A program made the position numbers and the translations under genes. The notes under the pieces were generated by a model. It was not told where the DNA came from. It did no database searches and saw nothing but the letters and a program-made list of their open reading frames with translations. Source: CAZXWK01 sp964644675 (GTDB taxonomy: Bacteria; Actinomycetota; Coriobacteriia; Anaerosomatales; JAAXUF01). From it: a stretch of DNA of 49,683 nucleotides. The stretch lies in assembly GCA_964644675.1 (NCBI GenBank), contig CAZXWK010000013.1, positions 1-49,683 of the forward strand, written 5' to 3'. Below, one piece after another: positions 16,652 to 24,515 of the stretch (its first letter is position 1; every line of letters begins with the position of its first letter).

Positions 16652-17866
16652 CTACGGCGTCTGCCCGAGCTCCTCGGCGACGAAGTTGCGCACGTCGGTG
16701 TGCACGTCGAACCCGTACTTTGACGCGAGGTCCTTGATCTTCTCGTTCATCTCGGACGGCTGGACCCCGAACTTCTCGGTGAAGGCACTCTCGGGGATGC
16801 CCGTCGCCTTCGACACGTCGGCAAACGTCATCGAACCCCGGATCTCCTCGACGTTGATGGTGCCCTCGTTCTTCTGGACCGCCTCCTGCAGCGTTGGAAG
16901 CGTCCACGCGAACGTGCCGGTCGCGGTCGTGAGCGCGATCACGCCGATGAAGGCGGCGACCACGATACCCATCACGCTGAGCTGCCCGAGCGAGCGGCCC
17001 TTGGCGGGCCAGCCGGGGGTCGAGACCTCCAGGGTATCGGCGACGGGACACGCGTTGACGCACTCGCCGCAGTCGATGCACTCGGGGCTCTTGACGACGT
17101 CGACCGTCGACACCTGCACGTTGACCGGGCACGCCTTGTCGCACGCCTTGCAGTTGGTGCACGTTGTCTCGTCGCGGCGCACCTTGAAGACGGAGAGCGG
17201 CGAGAGGACGCCGAGGAACGCCCCCATGGGACACAGGTACTTGCAGAAGAAGCGGTCGTAGACGATCGAGCCGGCCAGCGAGACACCCAGCACGGCAAGG
17301 CCGATCCCGAACTCGGTGAGCACCTCGGTCGAGGTCAGATGCATGTAAGCGGCCCACGGGTCGTAGGGCCGGATGACCAGCTCGGCGGCGCGCCACGACC
17401 ACACGGCGATGACGGCCAGCGCGACGTACTTGAGCCAGCGAGCGGGCCTGTCGAGCGCAGCCGGGACCTGGGGCCGGTTGCGCTTCCATATGGCACCGCC
17501 GATCTTGCCGAAGAACTCCTGGAGCGCTCCGAGCGGGCACAAGTAGCCGCAGAACGAACGCCTGAAGACGAACGCGATCGCGACGATGCTCACCAGCAGG
17601 ATCACGCTCGACGCGGCGACGCGCTGCACGAGCGTCGCGGTGGTGATGAGCGCCCACAGGGTCTCGATGCCGCCGAAGGGACACAGGGCGTCCACACCGA
17701 CGACCTTCACCCCGAAGCGGTGCATCGTGCCCACCACGGTGATGAAGGCGAGGCTGATCCCCAGCACGACCAGTCGGATGGTGCGGTTGCGGCGCTGCGC
17801 CGCGCGGTCGCTCTTGGCGGCTCCGGTTGTGCGGGACGCTCCGGTCCCGGACTGCATGTCCGTCAC
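16652..17866 (-). CDS. Membrane-bound polyferredoxin (NapH/NosR/CcoG-like 4Fe-4S protein)
   Basis: A 404-residue membrane electron-transfer protein. It has several TM helices and two CxxxCP motifs in loops (FCGYLCPLGAL and FCKYLCPMGAF), as in NapH and NosR. A bacterial two-cluster ferredoxin domain follows (CTNCKACDKACPVN, CIDCGECVNACPV), then another TM helix and a helical C-terminal domain of about 70 residues. I choose the GTG at 17864-17866, which has AAGGAG six bases upstream. Longer in-frame starts would include the promoter and operator. It probably feeds electrons from the quinone or ferredoxin pool to an unidentified acceptor. The promoter carries the same palindrome as the methyltransferase-nifX operon, so the three genes probably form one regulon. 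Confidence 0.9.
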   Translation of the reverse strand: MTDMQSGTGASRTTGAAKSDRAAQRRNRTIRLVVLGISLAFITVVGTMHRFGVKVVGVDALCPFGGIETLWALITTATLVQRVAASSVILLVSIVAIAFVFRRSFCGYLCPLGALQEFFGKIGGAIWKRNRPQVPAALDRPARWLKYVALAVIAVWSWRAAELVIRPYDPWAAYMHLTSTEVLTEFGIGLAVLGVSLAGSIVYDRFFCKYLCPMGAFLGVLSPLSVFKVRRDETTCTNCKACDKACPVNVQVSTVDVVKSPECIDCGECVNACPVADTLEVSTPGWPAKGRSLGQLSVMGIVVAAFIGVIALTTATGTFAWTLPTLQEAVQKNEGTINVEEIRGSMTFADVSKATGIPESAFTEKFGVQPSEMNEKIKDLASKYGFDVHTDVRNFVAEELGQTP

Positions 17867-17886
17867 GTTCGACTCCTTGTTCGACG

Positions 17887-17905
17887 ACGATACCCTTCGA
17901 GGTAT
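17887..17905 (-). promoter_or_regulatory. Promoter with second ATACC-N6-GGTAT operator, upstream of the polyferredoxin gene
   Basis: On the minus strand the 16-mer ATACCTCGAAGGGTAT (17905-17890) ends in the first bases of a -10 hexamer TATCGT (17892-17887), the same overlap as at 15481-15499. The leader to the GTG start would be only about 14 nt, containing AAGGAG. The inner bases differ from the first copy, so conservation is limited to ATACC/GGTAT and the spacing. Confidence 0.6.
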
Positions 17906-18024
17906 ACGGAGCGCCCGTGAACAGGTTGTGAAGGACCGAGCGGATTGTTGTGCGCACTCGGAACACGCCAAGGATCGGCTGATACGATGCGTCTGACGTG
18001 ACCGAGAACCCGCCGGAGGATCCC

Positions 18025-19494
18025 GTGACCGACTCTGTGCCCGCGAACCAGACCTTCGAGCCCGCCGAGTACGACGAGGCCTACTCGGCGTTCCTCGCCG
18101 AGAACCCCGGCTATCGCGCCGCGGCGGTCGACGACCTTCGGAGCCGCGAGTACGGGCGCCTCGACCGGCTGGACCACGTCTACCTCGACTACACGGGCGG
18201 CGGGCTGTACGCGGAATCGCAGGTCGAGCAGCACCTGTCGCTCCTGCGCGATCACGTGCTGGGCAACCCGCACTCGCACAACCCCACGTCGCTCGCGTCG
18301 ACGCAGCTCGTCGAGGAGACGCGCGACGCCGTGCTCGAGTTCTTCTCGGCGGACCCCGAGGTCTACGAGGTCGTGTTCACGCCCAACGCGAGCGGGGCCC
18401 TCAAACTCGTCGGCGAGTCGTACCCGTTCGACGCCGACAGCCGCTACCTGCTCTCCTACGACAACCACAACTCGGTCAACGGGATCCGCGAGTTCGCACG
18501 GGCGCGCGGCGCTCACGTGACGTACCTGCCCGTGGGCGAGCCCGACCTGCGCCTCGACTGCGACATGGTCGTGAGCGAGCTCAAGGCGCCCGGGGCGAGC
18601 GGCGCCCGGCTCTTCGCGTTCCCCGCCCAGAGCAACTTCAGCGGCGTCCAGCACCCGCTCGAGTGGGTGGAGACCGCCCGCGAGCATGGCTGGGACGTCC
18701 TGCTCGACTGCGCCGCCTTCGCGCCGACCAACCGGCTCGACCTCTCCCGCGTCACGCCGGACTTCGTGCCGCTCTCGTTCTACAAGATGTTCGGCTACCC
18801 GACCGGTCTGGGCGCCCTGATCGCCCGCCGAGAGGCGCTCTCGAAGCTGCGCCGTCCCTGGTTCGCCGGAGGTACCATCACCCTCGCGTCGGTCCAGGGC
18901 GAGGGCTGGTACCACCTGGCGCCCGGCCACGCCGGATTCGAGGATGGCACGGTGGACTACCTGGGCCTGCCGGCCGTCCGCATCGGGCTCGAGCACCTCG
19001 ACGCGGTCGGCGTCGAGCACGTGCACGACCGCGTCACCGCGCTCACGAGCTGGGTGCTCGGCGCGATGGCGGGCCTATCGCACTCCAACGGCGCTCCGAT
19101 GGTCCGCATCTTCGGCCCGACCACCATGGAAGCTCGTGGCGGCACCGTCGCCTTCTACCTGCTCGCCCCCGACGGAAGCGTCTACGACGTGGACCGCATG
19201 GAGCGCCTCGCCGGGCTCGAGCGCATCTCGCTGCGTACCGGATGCTTCTGCAACCCGGGCGACGGAGAGGTCGCACACAACATCAGCCGAGACGACATGG
19301 CCGAGTGCTTCACCGGCAAGCCGAAGCCGGTGACCTTCACCGAGTGCACCGACATCATCCGCGACGCGACCGGCAAGATGCCCAACACGATGCGGATCTC
19401 GCTGGGGATGGCGTCGACCTTCGCCGACGTCTACCGCTTCATGCACTTCGCGCGGTCGTTCCGCGACCTGCCCGCGGGCGACCTGCCGGCGTAG
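18025..19494 (+). CDS. Class V aminotransferase-fold PLP enzyme (Moco-sulfurase/cysteine desulfurase-like)
   Basis: A 489-residue fold-type I PLP enzyme. Landmarks are VYLDYTGGGLYAESQV near the N-terminus, NPHSHNPTS, FTPNASGALKLVGESYPF, DCAAFAPTNRLDLS, and the Schiff-base lysine K254 in SFYKMFGYPTGLGALI. The late segment SLRTGCFCNPGDGE contains two cysteines, as in molybdenum cofactor sulfurases. I take the GTG at 18025, preceded by GGAGG at five bases, over the GTG at 17998. It may mobilise sulfur from cysteine for Moco or other cofactors; substrate not determined. It appears monocistronic. Confidence 0.85.
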   Translation: MTDSVPANQTFEPAEYDEAYSAFLAENPGYRAAAVDDLRSREYGRLDRLDHVYLDYTGGGLYAESQVEQHLSLLRDHVLGNPHSHNPTSLASTQLVEETRDAVLEFFSADPEVYEVVFTPNASGALKLVGESYPFDADSRYLLSYDNHNSVNGIREFARARGAHVTYLPVGEPDLRLDCDMVVSELKAPGASGARLFAFPAQSNFSGVQHPLEWVETAREHGWDVLLDCAAFAPTNRLDLSRVTPDFVPLSFYKMFGYPTGLGALIARREALSKLRRPWFAGGTITLASVQGEGWYHLAPGHAGFEDGTVDYLGLPAVRIGLEHLDAVGVEHVHDRVTALTSWVLGAMAGLSHSNGAPMVRIFGPTTMEARGGTVAFYLLAPDGSVYDVDRMERLAGLERISLRTGCFCNPGDGEVAHNISRDDMAECFTGKPKPVTFTECTDIIRDATGKMPNTMRISLGMASTFADVYRFMHFARSFRDLPAGDLPA

Positions 19495-19500
19495 CGGTCC

Positions 19501-19518
19501 GCGCGGCCGGCGCCGCGC
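19501..19518. terminator. Short GC hairpin between convergent genes
   Basis: GCGCGGC and its complement around CGGC, located between the stop codons of the aminotransferase-like gene and the UROD-like gene. It could terminate both transcripts, but it is short and has no U-tract. Confidence 0.4.
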
Positions 19519-19524
19519 CCTGGC

Positions 19525-20397
19525 TCAGGTCCCCACGCCCCGCGCGAGTTCGAAGCTGCGGCGTGCGGCTTCAAGCGCGGTCGCGTACGCCGCGACCTCC
19601 TCGGGCAGCGTGAACCCGCCGTCGTCGCACACCACGAGGCCACCCGCGGCCGCCTCGGCACCGATCCGCTCGCCCGCGCGCCGGGCCCCCTCGAGCAGCC
19701 GCGAGGCGTCGACACCGCCCACGAGTGTGAGCCGCGCGTCGCGTGCCGCAGCGAGCGTCGCGTCGAACTCGGTCTCGGTCAGCTGTCCCACGTGCATCGC
19801 CGAGAAGCCCGCGCGGACGAGCGCCGGGATGAGCGCACGGACGACCCCGTCCGAGTGGAAGACCGGGACGCCGCCCGACGAGACGATCTCGCTCGCGATG
19901 CTCGCGTAGCACGGCAGGAGCGCGTCGAGCGCGAAGTCCGGCGCGACCAGCGGGCCCGTGGTCGCCGCGAGATCGTCGGCGACCACCACGACCGCGGCGC
20001 CGGAGCCGAGCGCCGCGCGGGCGTCGCCGAGCGCGGCGTGGAGCGCCTCGGCGAGCGGCGCGGCAAGCGCTCCCGGTTGCGAGGCCGACGACCTGAGCGT
20101 CTGCTCCCAACCGATCGTCTCGGCGAGCCTGCCGAGCACCCCCGAGACGACCCGGAACGCCGCGACGCCCGACTCGTGCAGCAGCTCGACGGCCTCGTCG
20201 GCCCACGGCTCGTGGCCGGGCACGAACGCGAAGTCGAGCTCGAGCGCGCGCGCAACCGAGAGCAGGGCATGCGCGGGGCCGGCGGGCTCGCTGCCCGCCA
20301 CAAGCGCCATCAGGGCATGCTCCGGCAGCCACGCGATGCCCGCGACGAAGCCGACGTCGCGACCCGCGACCGCGGACACGGCGGCCAACCCGCTCAC
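19525..20397 (-). CDS. Uroporphyrinogen decarboxylase-fold protein (UROD/MtaA-like)
   Basis: A 290-residue protein with the UROD-superfamily barrel pattern: DDLAATTGPLVAPDF, GVPVFHSDGVVRALIPALV, AMHVGQ and a final strand LTLVGGVDA. Superfamily members include haem-pathway HemE and corrinoid/CoM methyltransferases (MtaA, MtbA). HemE's N-terminal arginine-rich substrate motif is not evident, so a methyltransferase-like or unknown role is more likely. The GTG start (20395-20397) overlaps the upstream stop as GTGA, implying coupled translation with the small upstream protein. Confidence 0.75.
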   Translation of the reverse strand: MSGLAAVSAVAGRDVGFVAGIAWLPEHALMALVAGSEPAGPAHALLSVARALELDFAFVPGHEPWADEAVELLHESGVAAFRVVSGVLGRLAETIGWEQTLRSSASQPGALAAPLAEALHAALGDARAALGSGAAVVVVADDLAATTGPLVAPDFALDALLPCYASIASEIVSSGGVPVFHSDGVVRALIPALVRAGFSAMHVGQLTETEFDATLAAARDARLTLVGGVDASRLLEGARRAGERIGAEAAAGGLVVCDDGGFTLPEEVAAYATALEAARRSFELARGVGT

Positions 20398-20795
20398 GGC
20401 CGCTCCTCCGCTTCGCCGGGCTGCTCGGCATACGAGTCCCAGACCCGCTCGACCTCGTGCTCCCAGAAGGCGCGCGGGTCGTCGAGGGCTTCTCGGCCGA
20501 GCTCGCGCGAGGCGAAGGCGAAGTACCCGTCACCCGGGATGCCGGTGTCGGCGCGCACGACGAGCGAGGCGATCATGACACCGCGCTCGGTCTCGGCGGC
20601 GGCGTCGACCTCGCCGAGCAGGTCCATGAGCGCTCCGGAACGCGCGCTCACTCGGCCGCCGAGCGCCCGCTTGGCCACCTCGCCGTAGGTGACGGTCGAA
20701 CGGCACGACGCGACCTCGGCGAGCAGCGCGGTCAATGCCGCGCGAGCATCCGCCCACTCGGAGGGGGTGAAGCCCCAGGTTCTCGTGCGTGCCAT
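20394..20795 (-). CDS. Hypothetical protein coupled to the UROD-like gene
   Basis: A 133-residue soluble protein I do not recognise. It starts MARTRTWGFTPSEWADARAA and contains STVTYGEVAKRALGGRVSAR, a stretch with a winged-helix look reminiscent of the DNA-binding part of alkyltransferase-like proteins, but without their active-site cysteine motif. The C-terminal half has WEHEVERVWDSYAEQ. ATG at 20793-20795 with GGAGG upstream. It ends in the GTGA overlap with the UROD-like gene. Confidence 0.6.
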   Translation of the reverse strand: MARTRTWGFTPSEWADARAALTALLAEVASCRSTVTYGEVAKRALGGRVSARSGALMDLLGEVDAAAETERGVMIASLVVRADTGIPGDGYFAFASRELGREALDDPRAFWEHEVERVWDSYAEQPGEAEERP

Positions 20796-20944
20796 CCCGC
20801 CTCCTCTCGCTCTTCGCCGCGTGCCCGGATTGTAGCCGAGCACCGCCCGCGTCAAGCTCCTACCCGCACGACGTGAACGACCCGCCGACACCAGGTGTCG
20901 ACGGGTCGCGACGGCACCATCGCACGACGGCGCCGAATCGAATG

Positions 20945-21296
20945 TGGTGGAGGCGCGGAGAATCGAACTCCGGTCCACGGTAGCTCCCTAGGAGGCATCT
21001 CCAGGCTCAGTCGCTGCTTTGATCTCGGTCGGGGCGACACGCAGCGACAAGCGCGCCCTTTCCCAGCTGGTTCAGTCTTTCGCTACGGCATACCGGCTAC
21101 GTCCGGAGCGGCAGTCCCCTGAAGTGGCGCCGTACCGGTGACGGGGACGCGCACCGGGTTGGCGTCGCTGCACTATTTAGGCAGCGAGTGCGTAATTGTT
21201 GTCGACGTTTATCGACGGGTACCCCTGTTTAACGAGGCGAGGAGACCTCGGCCTGCTTCCTCCCTCAGAACTATCGTGTCGAATCCAGTCGCCCCC
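20945..21296 (-). ncRNA. ssrA: Transfer-messenger RNA (tmRNA)
   Basis: This 352-nt RNA rescues stalled ribosomes together with SmpB. The 5' end GGGGGCGACTGGATTCGAC and the 3' end GTTCGATTCTCCGCGCCTCC-ACCA form the tRNA-like domain; the acceptor stem pairs GGGGGCG with CGCCTCC with one G-U, and CCA is encoded. The tag frame runs to DNNYALAA-stop (TAA, then TAG in the next frame). Codons before it read ATA AAC GTC, so the usual GCN resume codon is not seen in the expected place. smpB lies 1.1 kb downstream on the same strand, separated by an opposite-strand gene. Confidence 0.97.
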
Positions 21297-21349
21297 GTGG
21301 GGTGGTTCGACCTATCAAGGTCCCGCGGCCCCGTCCGAGCCGCCTGCAG

Positions 21350-21380
21350 AGTATACCCGCCGTCAACGACAGGGATACAA
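21350..21380 (-). promoter_or_regulatory. Candidate ssrA promoter
   Basis: The minus strand has TTGTAT (21380-21375), a 19-nt spacer and TATACT (21355-21350), about 54 nt upstream of the mature tmRNA 5' end. The -10 is excellent and the -35 fair; the precursor would be trimmed by RNase P. Confidence 0.5.
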
Positions 21381-21463
21381 GGGGAAGCGAAGCGAACTGC
21401 GTGCCGCCGACTTGGCGTAGTCTGGAAGCGTAGCCGGACAGCCGAGCCCGGGAGTGACCGCTG

Positions 21464-22375
21464 GTGAGCTTCCTCGTTGCAGCCGCATCCACCATCGCGA
21501 CCACGACCGCCGCTGCCCCATCCGCCGTGGCCTCGTCCGCGATCGCTTCAGCCATGAGCGCAGCCGCGAGCAGCACGGCGACGACCGACACCAACGCGCT
21601 CGTGGCGCTCGTGACCACGACGGTCCCGAGCATCGTCGCAAGCGCGCTTCCCTCGGCGATCACCACCACGACGCCGGCGACGTCGACCGCGATCGTGATG
21701 CCGCCCTACATCGACCTGTCCGCGGCGTTCTTCGGCGGGCTGGTCGGCGGGCTGACCGCTGTGCGCCGGCGCTTCGACATGGTCGGAGTCGTCACGCTGG
21801 CAGTGGTCGGCGGCCTGGGCGGCGGTATCCTGCGCGACGTGTTGCTCCAGAACCGAGGCATCTGGGCGCTTTCGAGCTCGAAACCGATCCTGGCGTGCCT
21901 GATCGCCGCGTTCGTGGCTTCGTTCTTCTTCGGTATCGCCACGCGGCTCCGCAAGCCGCTCGAGATCATCGGTGCTTTGTCGATGGGACTGTTCGCCGTC
22001 GCCGGTACCGACAAGGCGATACTCGCCGGACTCGAGATCGTCCCCGTGATCCTCCTCGGCACGATGACGGCGGTCGGCGGCAGCATGGTGCAGGCGATGC
22101 TCCTCGACGAAGTGCCGAGCGTCCTGAAGCCCGGCACGCTGACGGCGACGGCAGCGGTCACCGGCGCGGCGCTCTACGCGTTGGGCGTCGAGTGGCTGAA
22201 CATCGTGAAGCCCGTGGCGCTGATCGTCTGCGTGCTCTTCGTGGTCGCGCTGCGGCTTCTGTCGATCCAGCTGGGATGGGAGACGCCGCGCCCGCCCGAT
22301 CTCTCCGACGCGGTCGTCGGATTGCCCAAGCGGCTCTTCAGGCGGAGAGCCGGCGACGAGTCGGACAAGGGCTGA
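21464..22375 (+). CDS. TRIC-type cation channel family (UPF0126/YadS-like) membrane protein
   Basis: A protein of up to 303 residues with seven TM helices from about residue 85, arranged as two repeats. Family hallmarks are TAVRRRFDMVGVVTLAVVGGLGGGILRDVLL and the second-repeat run with FAVAGTDKAI and GTMTAVGGSMVQAMLL. Bacterial TRIC homologues are trimeric K+/monovalent cation channels; some related proteins transport glycine. The first 77 residues are an unusual Ala/Thr/Ser-rich extension absent from ordinary members. An internal ATG at 21692 (the M of MPPYIDLS) is an alternative start that would give a normal-length protein. The GTG at 21464 has GGGAG about ten bases upstream. Confidence 0.82.
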   Translation: MSFLVAAASTIATTTAAAPSAVASSAIASAMSAAASSTATTDTNALVALVTTTVPSIVASALPSAITTTTPATSTAIVMPPYIDLSAAFFGGLVGGLTAVRRRFDMVGVVTLAVVGGLGGGILRDVLLQNRGIWALSSSKPILACLIAAFVASFFFGIATRLRKPLEIIGALSMGLFAVAGTDKAILAGLEIVPVILLGTMTAVGGSMVQAMLLDEVPSVLKPGTLTATAAVTGAALYALGVEWLNIVKPVALIVCVLFVVALRLLSIQLGWETPRPPDLSDAVVGLPKRLFRRRAGDESDKG

Positions 22376-22395
22376 CGAGCGCCGCCGCGAGTCGG

Positions 22396-22866
22396 CTACT
22401 CGCCCTTCTGGCGCTCGCGCAGCGCGCGCTCGACGTCGCGCTTCTGGTCCTTGGCCGCGATGTCGGCGCGCTTGTCGTAGAGCTTCTTGCCACGAACGAG
22501 ACCCAGCTCGACCTTCACCAGGTTGCTCGGTGTGAAGTACATCCTGAGCGGAACGAGCGTGTTGCCCCGTTCCTTCGTCTTGCCGATGAGGTACCGGATC
22601 TCCTTCTTGTGCATCAGGAGCTTGCGTGGCCGGTCGGGATCGACGTTGGAGCGGTTGCCGTGGGCGTACGGCGCGATGTGGACGCCCAGCAGCCAGACCT
22701 CGCCGCGGCGGATCGTCGCGTAGCTCTCGCGGAGCGAAGCGCGGGCGTCACGCAGTGACTTCACCTCGGTGCCGGTCAGCTCGATGCCGCACTCGAACGT
22801 CTCGTCCACGAAGTAGTCGTGGTACGCCTTCTTGTTGTTGGCTATGAGCTTCTCTTCGCGAGCCAT
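22396..22866 (-). CDS. smpB: SsrA-binding protein SmpB
   Basis: A 156-residue RNA-binding partner of tmRNA in trans-translation. The N-terminus is typical (IANNKKAYHDYFVDETFECG), followed by GTEVKSLRDARASLRESYA, HKKEIRYLIGKTKERGNTLVPL and the basic C-terminal tail with GKKLYDKRADIAAKDQKRDVER that mimics an anticodon region. The start is the ATG at 22864-22866; a much longer in-frame extension upstream is non-homologous. It is close to ssrA, as in many Gram-positive genomes. Confidence 0.98.
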   Translation of the reverse strand: MAREEKLIANNKKAYHDYFVDETFECGIELTGTEVKSLRDARASLRESYATIRRGEVWLLGVHIAPYAHGNRSNVDPDRPRKLLMHKKEIRYLIGKTKERGNTLVPLRMYFTPSNLVKVELGLVRGKKLYDKRADIAAKDQKRDVERALRERQKGE

Positions 22867-23010
22867 GGTTCTTCCGGGCCTCCTGACGGGAGCCACCATT
22901 CTAGCCGAGCAGCCCGGCGGCCGGGTCGTCCGGCGCGCGAACCGTTCGACAGGGAGCTGCCGGCCTCTTGAATTAGACCGATGGGTACATATTCCCTGAG
23001 GTGATTCGCG

Positions 23011-23250
23011 ATGCTCGACTCGTTGCTCACACTGACGAAGCGCGGCGCGTTCTGGCTCGCGGCGCTCGCGGTCGTATCGGCACTGCTCAGCTTTGGGATC
23101 AGCATGCTCACCGGCCAGATCGAGCCGATCTTCGCGCTCATGTCTTTGGCCGCCTTCGGCGCACTGCTCGTCACCGGGGTGTACACCCTCGCGAAGCGGA
23201 TCTTCGGCTTCGGCCACGGTCGCGACCAGAAGACGCCGTCCGGGAGCTAG
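23011..23250 (+). CDS. Small two-TM membrane protein
   Basis: A 79-residue protein with two hydrophobic helices (about 13-33 and 40-61) and a short charged tail. The ATG at 23011 is preceded by TGAGGTGATT. No recognised family. It is convergent with the M42 peptidase gene, and its stop codon lies in the loop of the terminator hairpin. Confidence 0.6.
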   Translation: MLDSLLTLTKRGAFWLAALAVVSALLSFGISMLTGQIEPIFALMSLAAFGALLVTGVYTLAKRIFGFGHGRDQKTPSGS

Positions 23251-23265
23251 CCCCGAACGGCGTCT
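23231..23265 (-). terminator. Terminator hairpin of the M42 peptidase gene
   Basis: A 14-bp stem (AGACGCCGTTCGGG on the minus strand with its partner) with one G-U pair that is a mismatch on the plus strand, so it is optimised for minus-strand transcripts. It lies 23 nt after the peptidase stop and overlaps the end of the small membrane protein gene. Confidence 0.65.
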
Positions 23266-23287
23266 GTGAGCTGCGTGAACGCCGCGC

Positions 23288-24349
23288 CTACGGCGTGAAG
23301 TCGGTTCCCGGCTTGAGATCGAGCACGAACCTCGTGAGCAGCTTCACCGCGTAGTCGAGGTCCTTGAGTGAGAGCACCTCGGTCGGCGTGTGCATGTAGC
23401 GCAACGGAATCGAGACCAGGCCCGCCGCCTTGCCGCCGCGCGAGAGCTGGATCGCGTTCGCGTCGGTGCCCGTCCCCCGCGGCTCGGCACCGATCTGGTA
23501 CGGCACCTTGGCCTTCTCGGCGGCCTTGATCAGCAGGTCGAAGAGGACCGGGTTGATGTTCGGTCCGCGTGCGATGATCGGTCCCGCGCCACAGCTCGCC
23601 TCGCCGTGCTTGCGCTTGTCGATGTCCGGGTAGTCGGTCGCGTGGCCGACCTCGACCGCGATTCCCACCTCGGGATCGACACCGTAGGCTGACGTGGTGC
23701 CACCGCGCAGCCCGACCTCCTCTTGGACGGTCGCCGCAGCGATCAGATCGCCCGCGGCGCCGCCGGCCTTCTTGACCTCTTCGAGCACGCGCGCCGCGAT
23801 CCAGGCACCCATCTTGTCGTCGAACGCCCGAGACACGGCGAGGTCGTCACCGAAGGTCTCGAGGCCCACGTCGAAGGTGATCGGATCGCCGATGCGCAGG
23901 CGCTTCTTGACCTCGTCGCACGACAGCCCCAGATCGATGAAGAGCTTGTCGAGCTTGGTGATGTTCTTGCGCTCGTCCTCCTCGATGAGGTGGATCGGCT
24001 TGCGCCCCATGACGCCGAGCAGCTCGCCGCCGGAGGTGTGCACGCGGACGCGCATCCCGGGCAGGATCGCGGCGTCGACGCCGCCGATCGCAGCGAACGA
24101 GACGAATCCCTCGGCGCTGATGTAGTTGACCATCAGGCCGATCTCGTCGATGTGCCCGGCGAGCATGACCGAGACGCCGTCCTTCTTGCCCTCGAGCACG
24201 GCGTGGACCGAGCCCATGACGTTGGTTTCGATGGAGTCCGCGGCCGGAGCGACGCGGTCCCGAAACACCTTCGCAGCCGGCTGCTCGAAGCCTGACGGCG
24301 AGGGCGCTTCGACAAGCGCCGAGAGGAACTCCAGGTCCTTCTTCTGCAT
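23288..24349 (-). CDS. M42-family metallo-aminopeptidase/endoglucanase-like peptidase
   Basis: A 353-residue cytoplasmic binuclear metallopeptidase of the tetrahedral (TET) aminopeptidase type. Metal and catalytic residues are visible: H66/D68 in LAGHIDEIGL, D177 in RAFDDKMG, E210/E211 in TVQEEVGLRGG, a later D in VEVGHATD, and a C-terminal histidine in RYMHTPTE. Start ATG (24347-24349) with AGGAGG seven bases upstream; longer in-frame extensions are not homologous. It probably trims oligopeptides. Monocistronic, with a terminator. Confidence 0.95.
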   Translation of the reverse strand: MQKKDLEFLSALVEAPSPSGFEQPAAKVFRDRVAPAADSIETNVMGSVHAVLEGKKDGVSVMLAGHIDEIGLMVNYISAEGFVSFAAIGGVDAAILPGMRVRVHTSGGELLGVMGRKPIHLIEEDERKNITKLDKLFIDLGLSCDEVKKRLRIGDPITFDVGLETFGDDLAVSRAFDDKMGAWIAARVLEEVKKAGGAAGDLIAAATVQEEVGLRGGTTSAYGVDPEVGIAVEVGHATDYPDIDKRKHGEASCGAGPIIARGPNINPVLFDLLIKAAEKAKVPYQIGAEPRGTGTDANAIQLSRGGKAAGLVSIPLRYMHTPTEVLSLKDLDYAVKLLTRFVLDLKPGTDFTP

Positions 24350-24515
24350 AGAGAGACCTCCTGCGTGAATGTGTGCGTACGGCCAAGTGTACTGTACCCG
24401 CTGCCCCCCGGAGGCGACCTGCAAGCCGGATGTGTCAAGAATCGCCGCGCTCGGCGGAGCGGTGTCGTCTTTGGTGGGGAGAAACCTGTAGAGCCCGATC
24501 GGAAAGGTCACCGGA

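Noticed and set aside
20945..21020. Isolated tRNA-like sequence near 20945
   Set aside because: It is the 3' half of tmRNA (ssrA), paired with the 5' end at 21296, not a separate tRNA.
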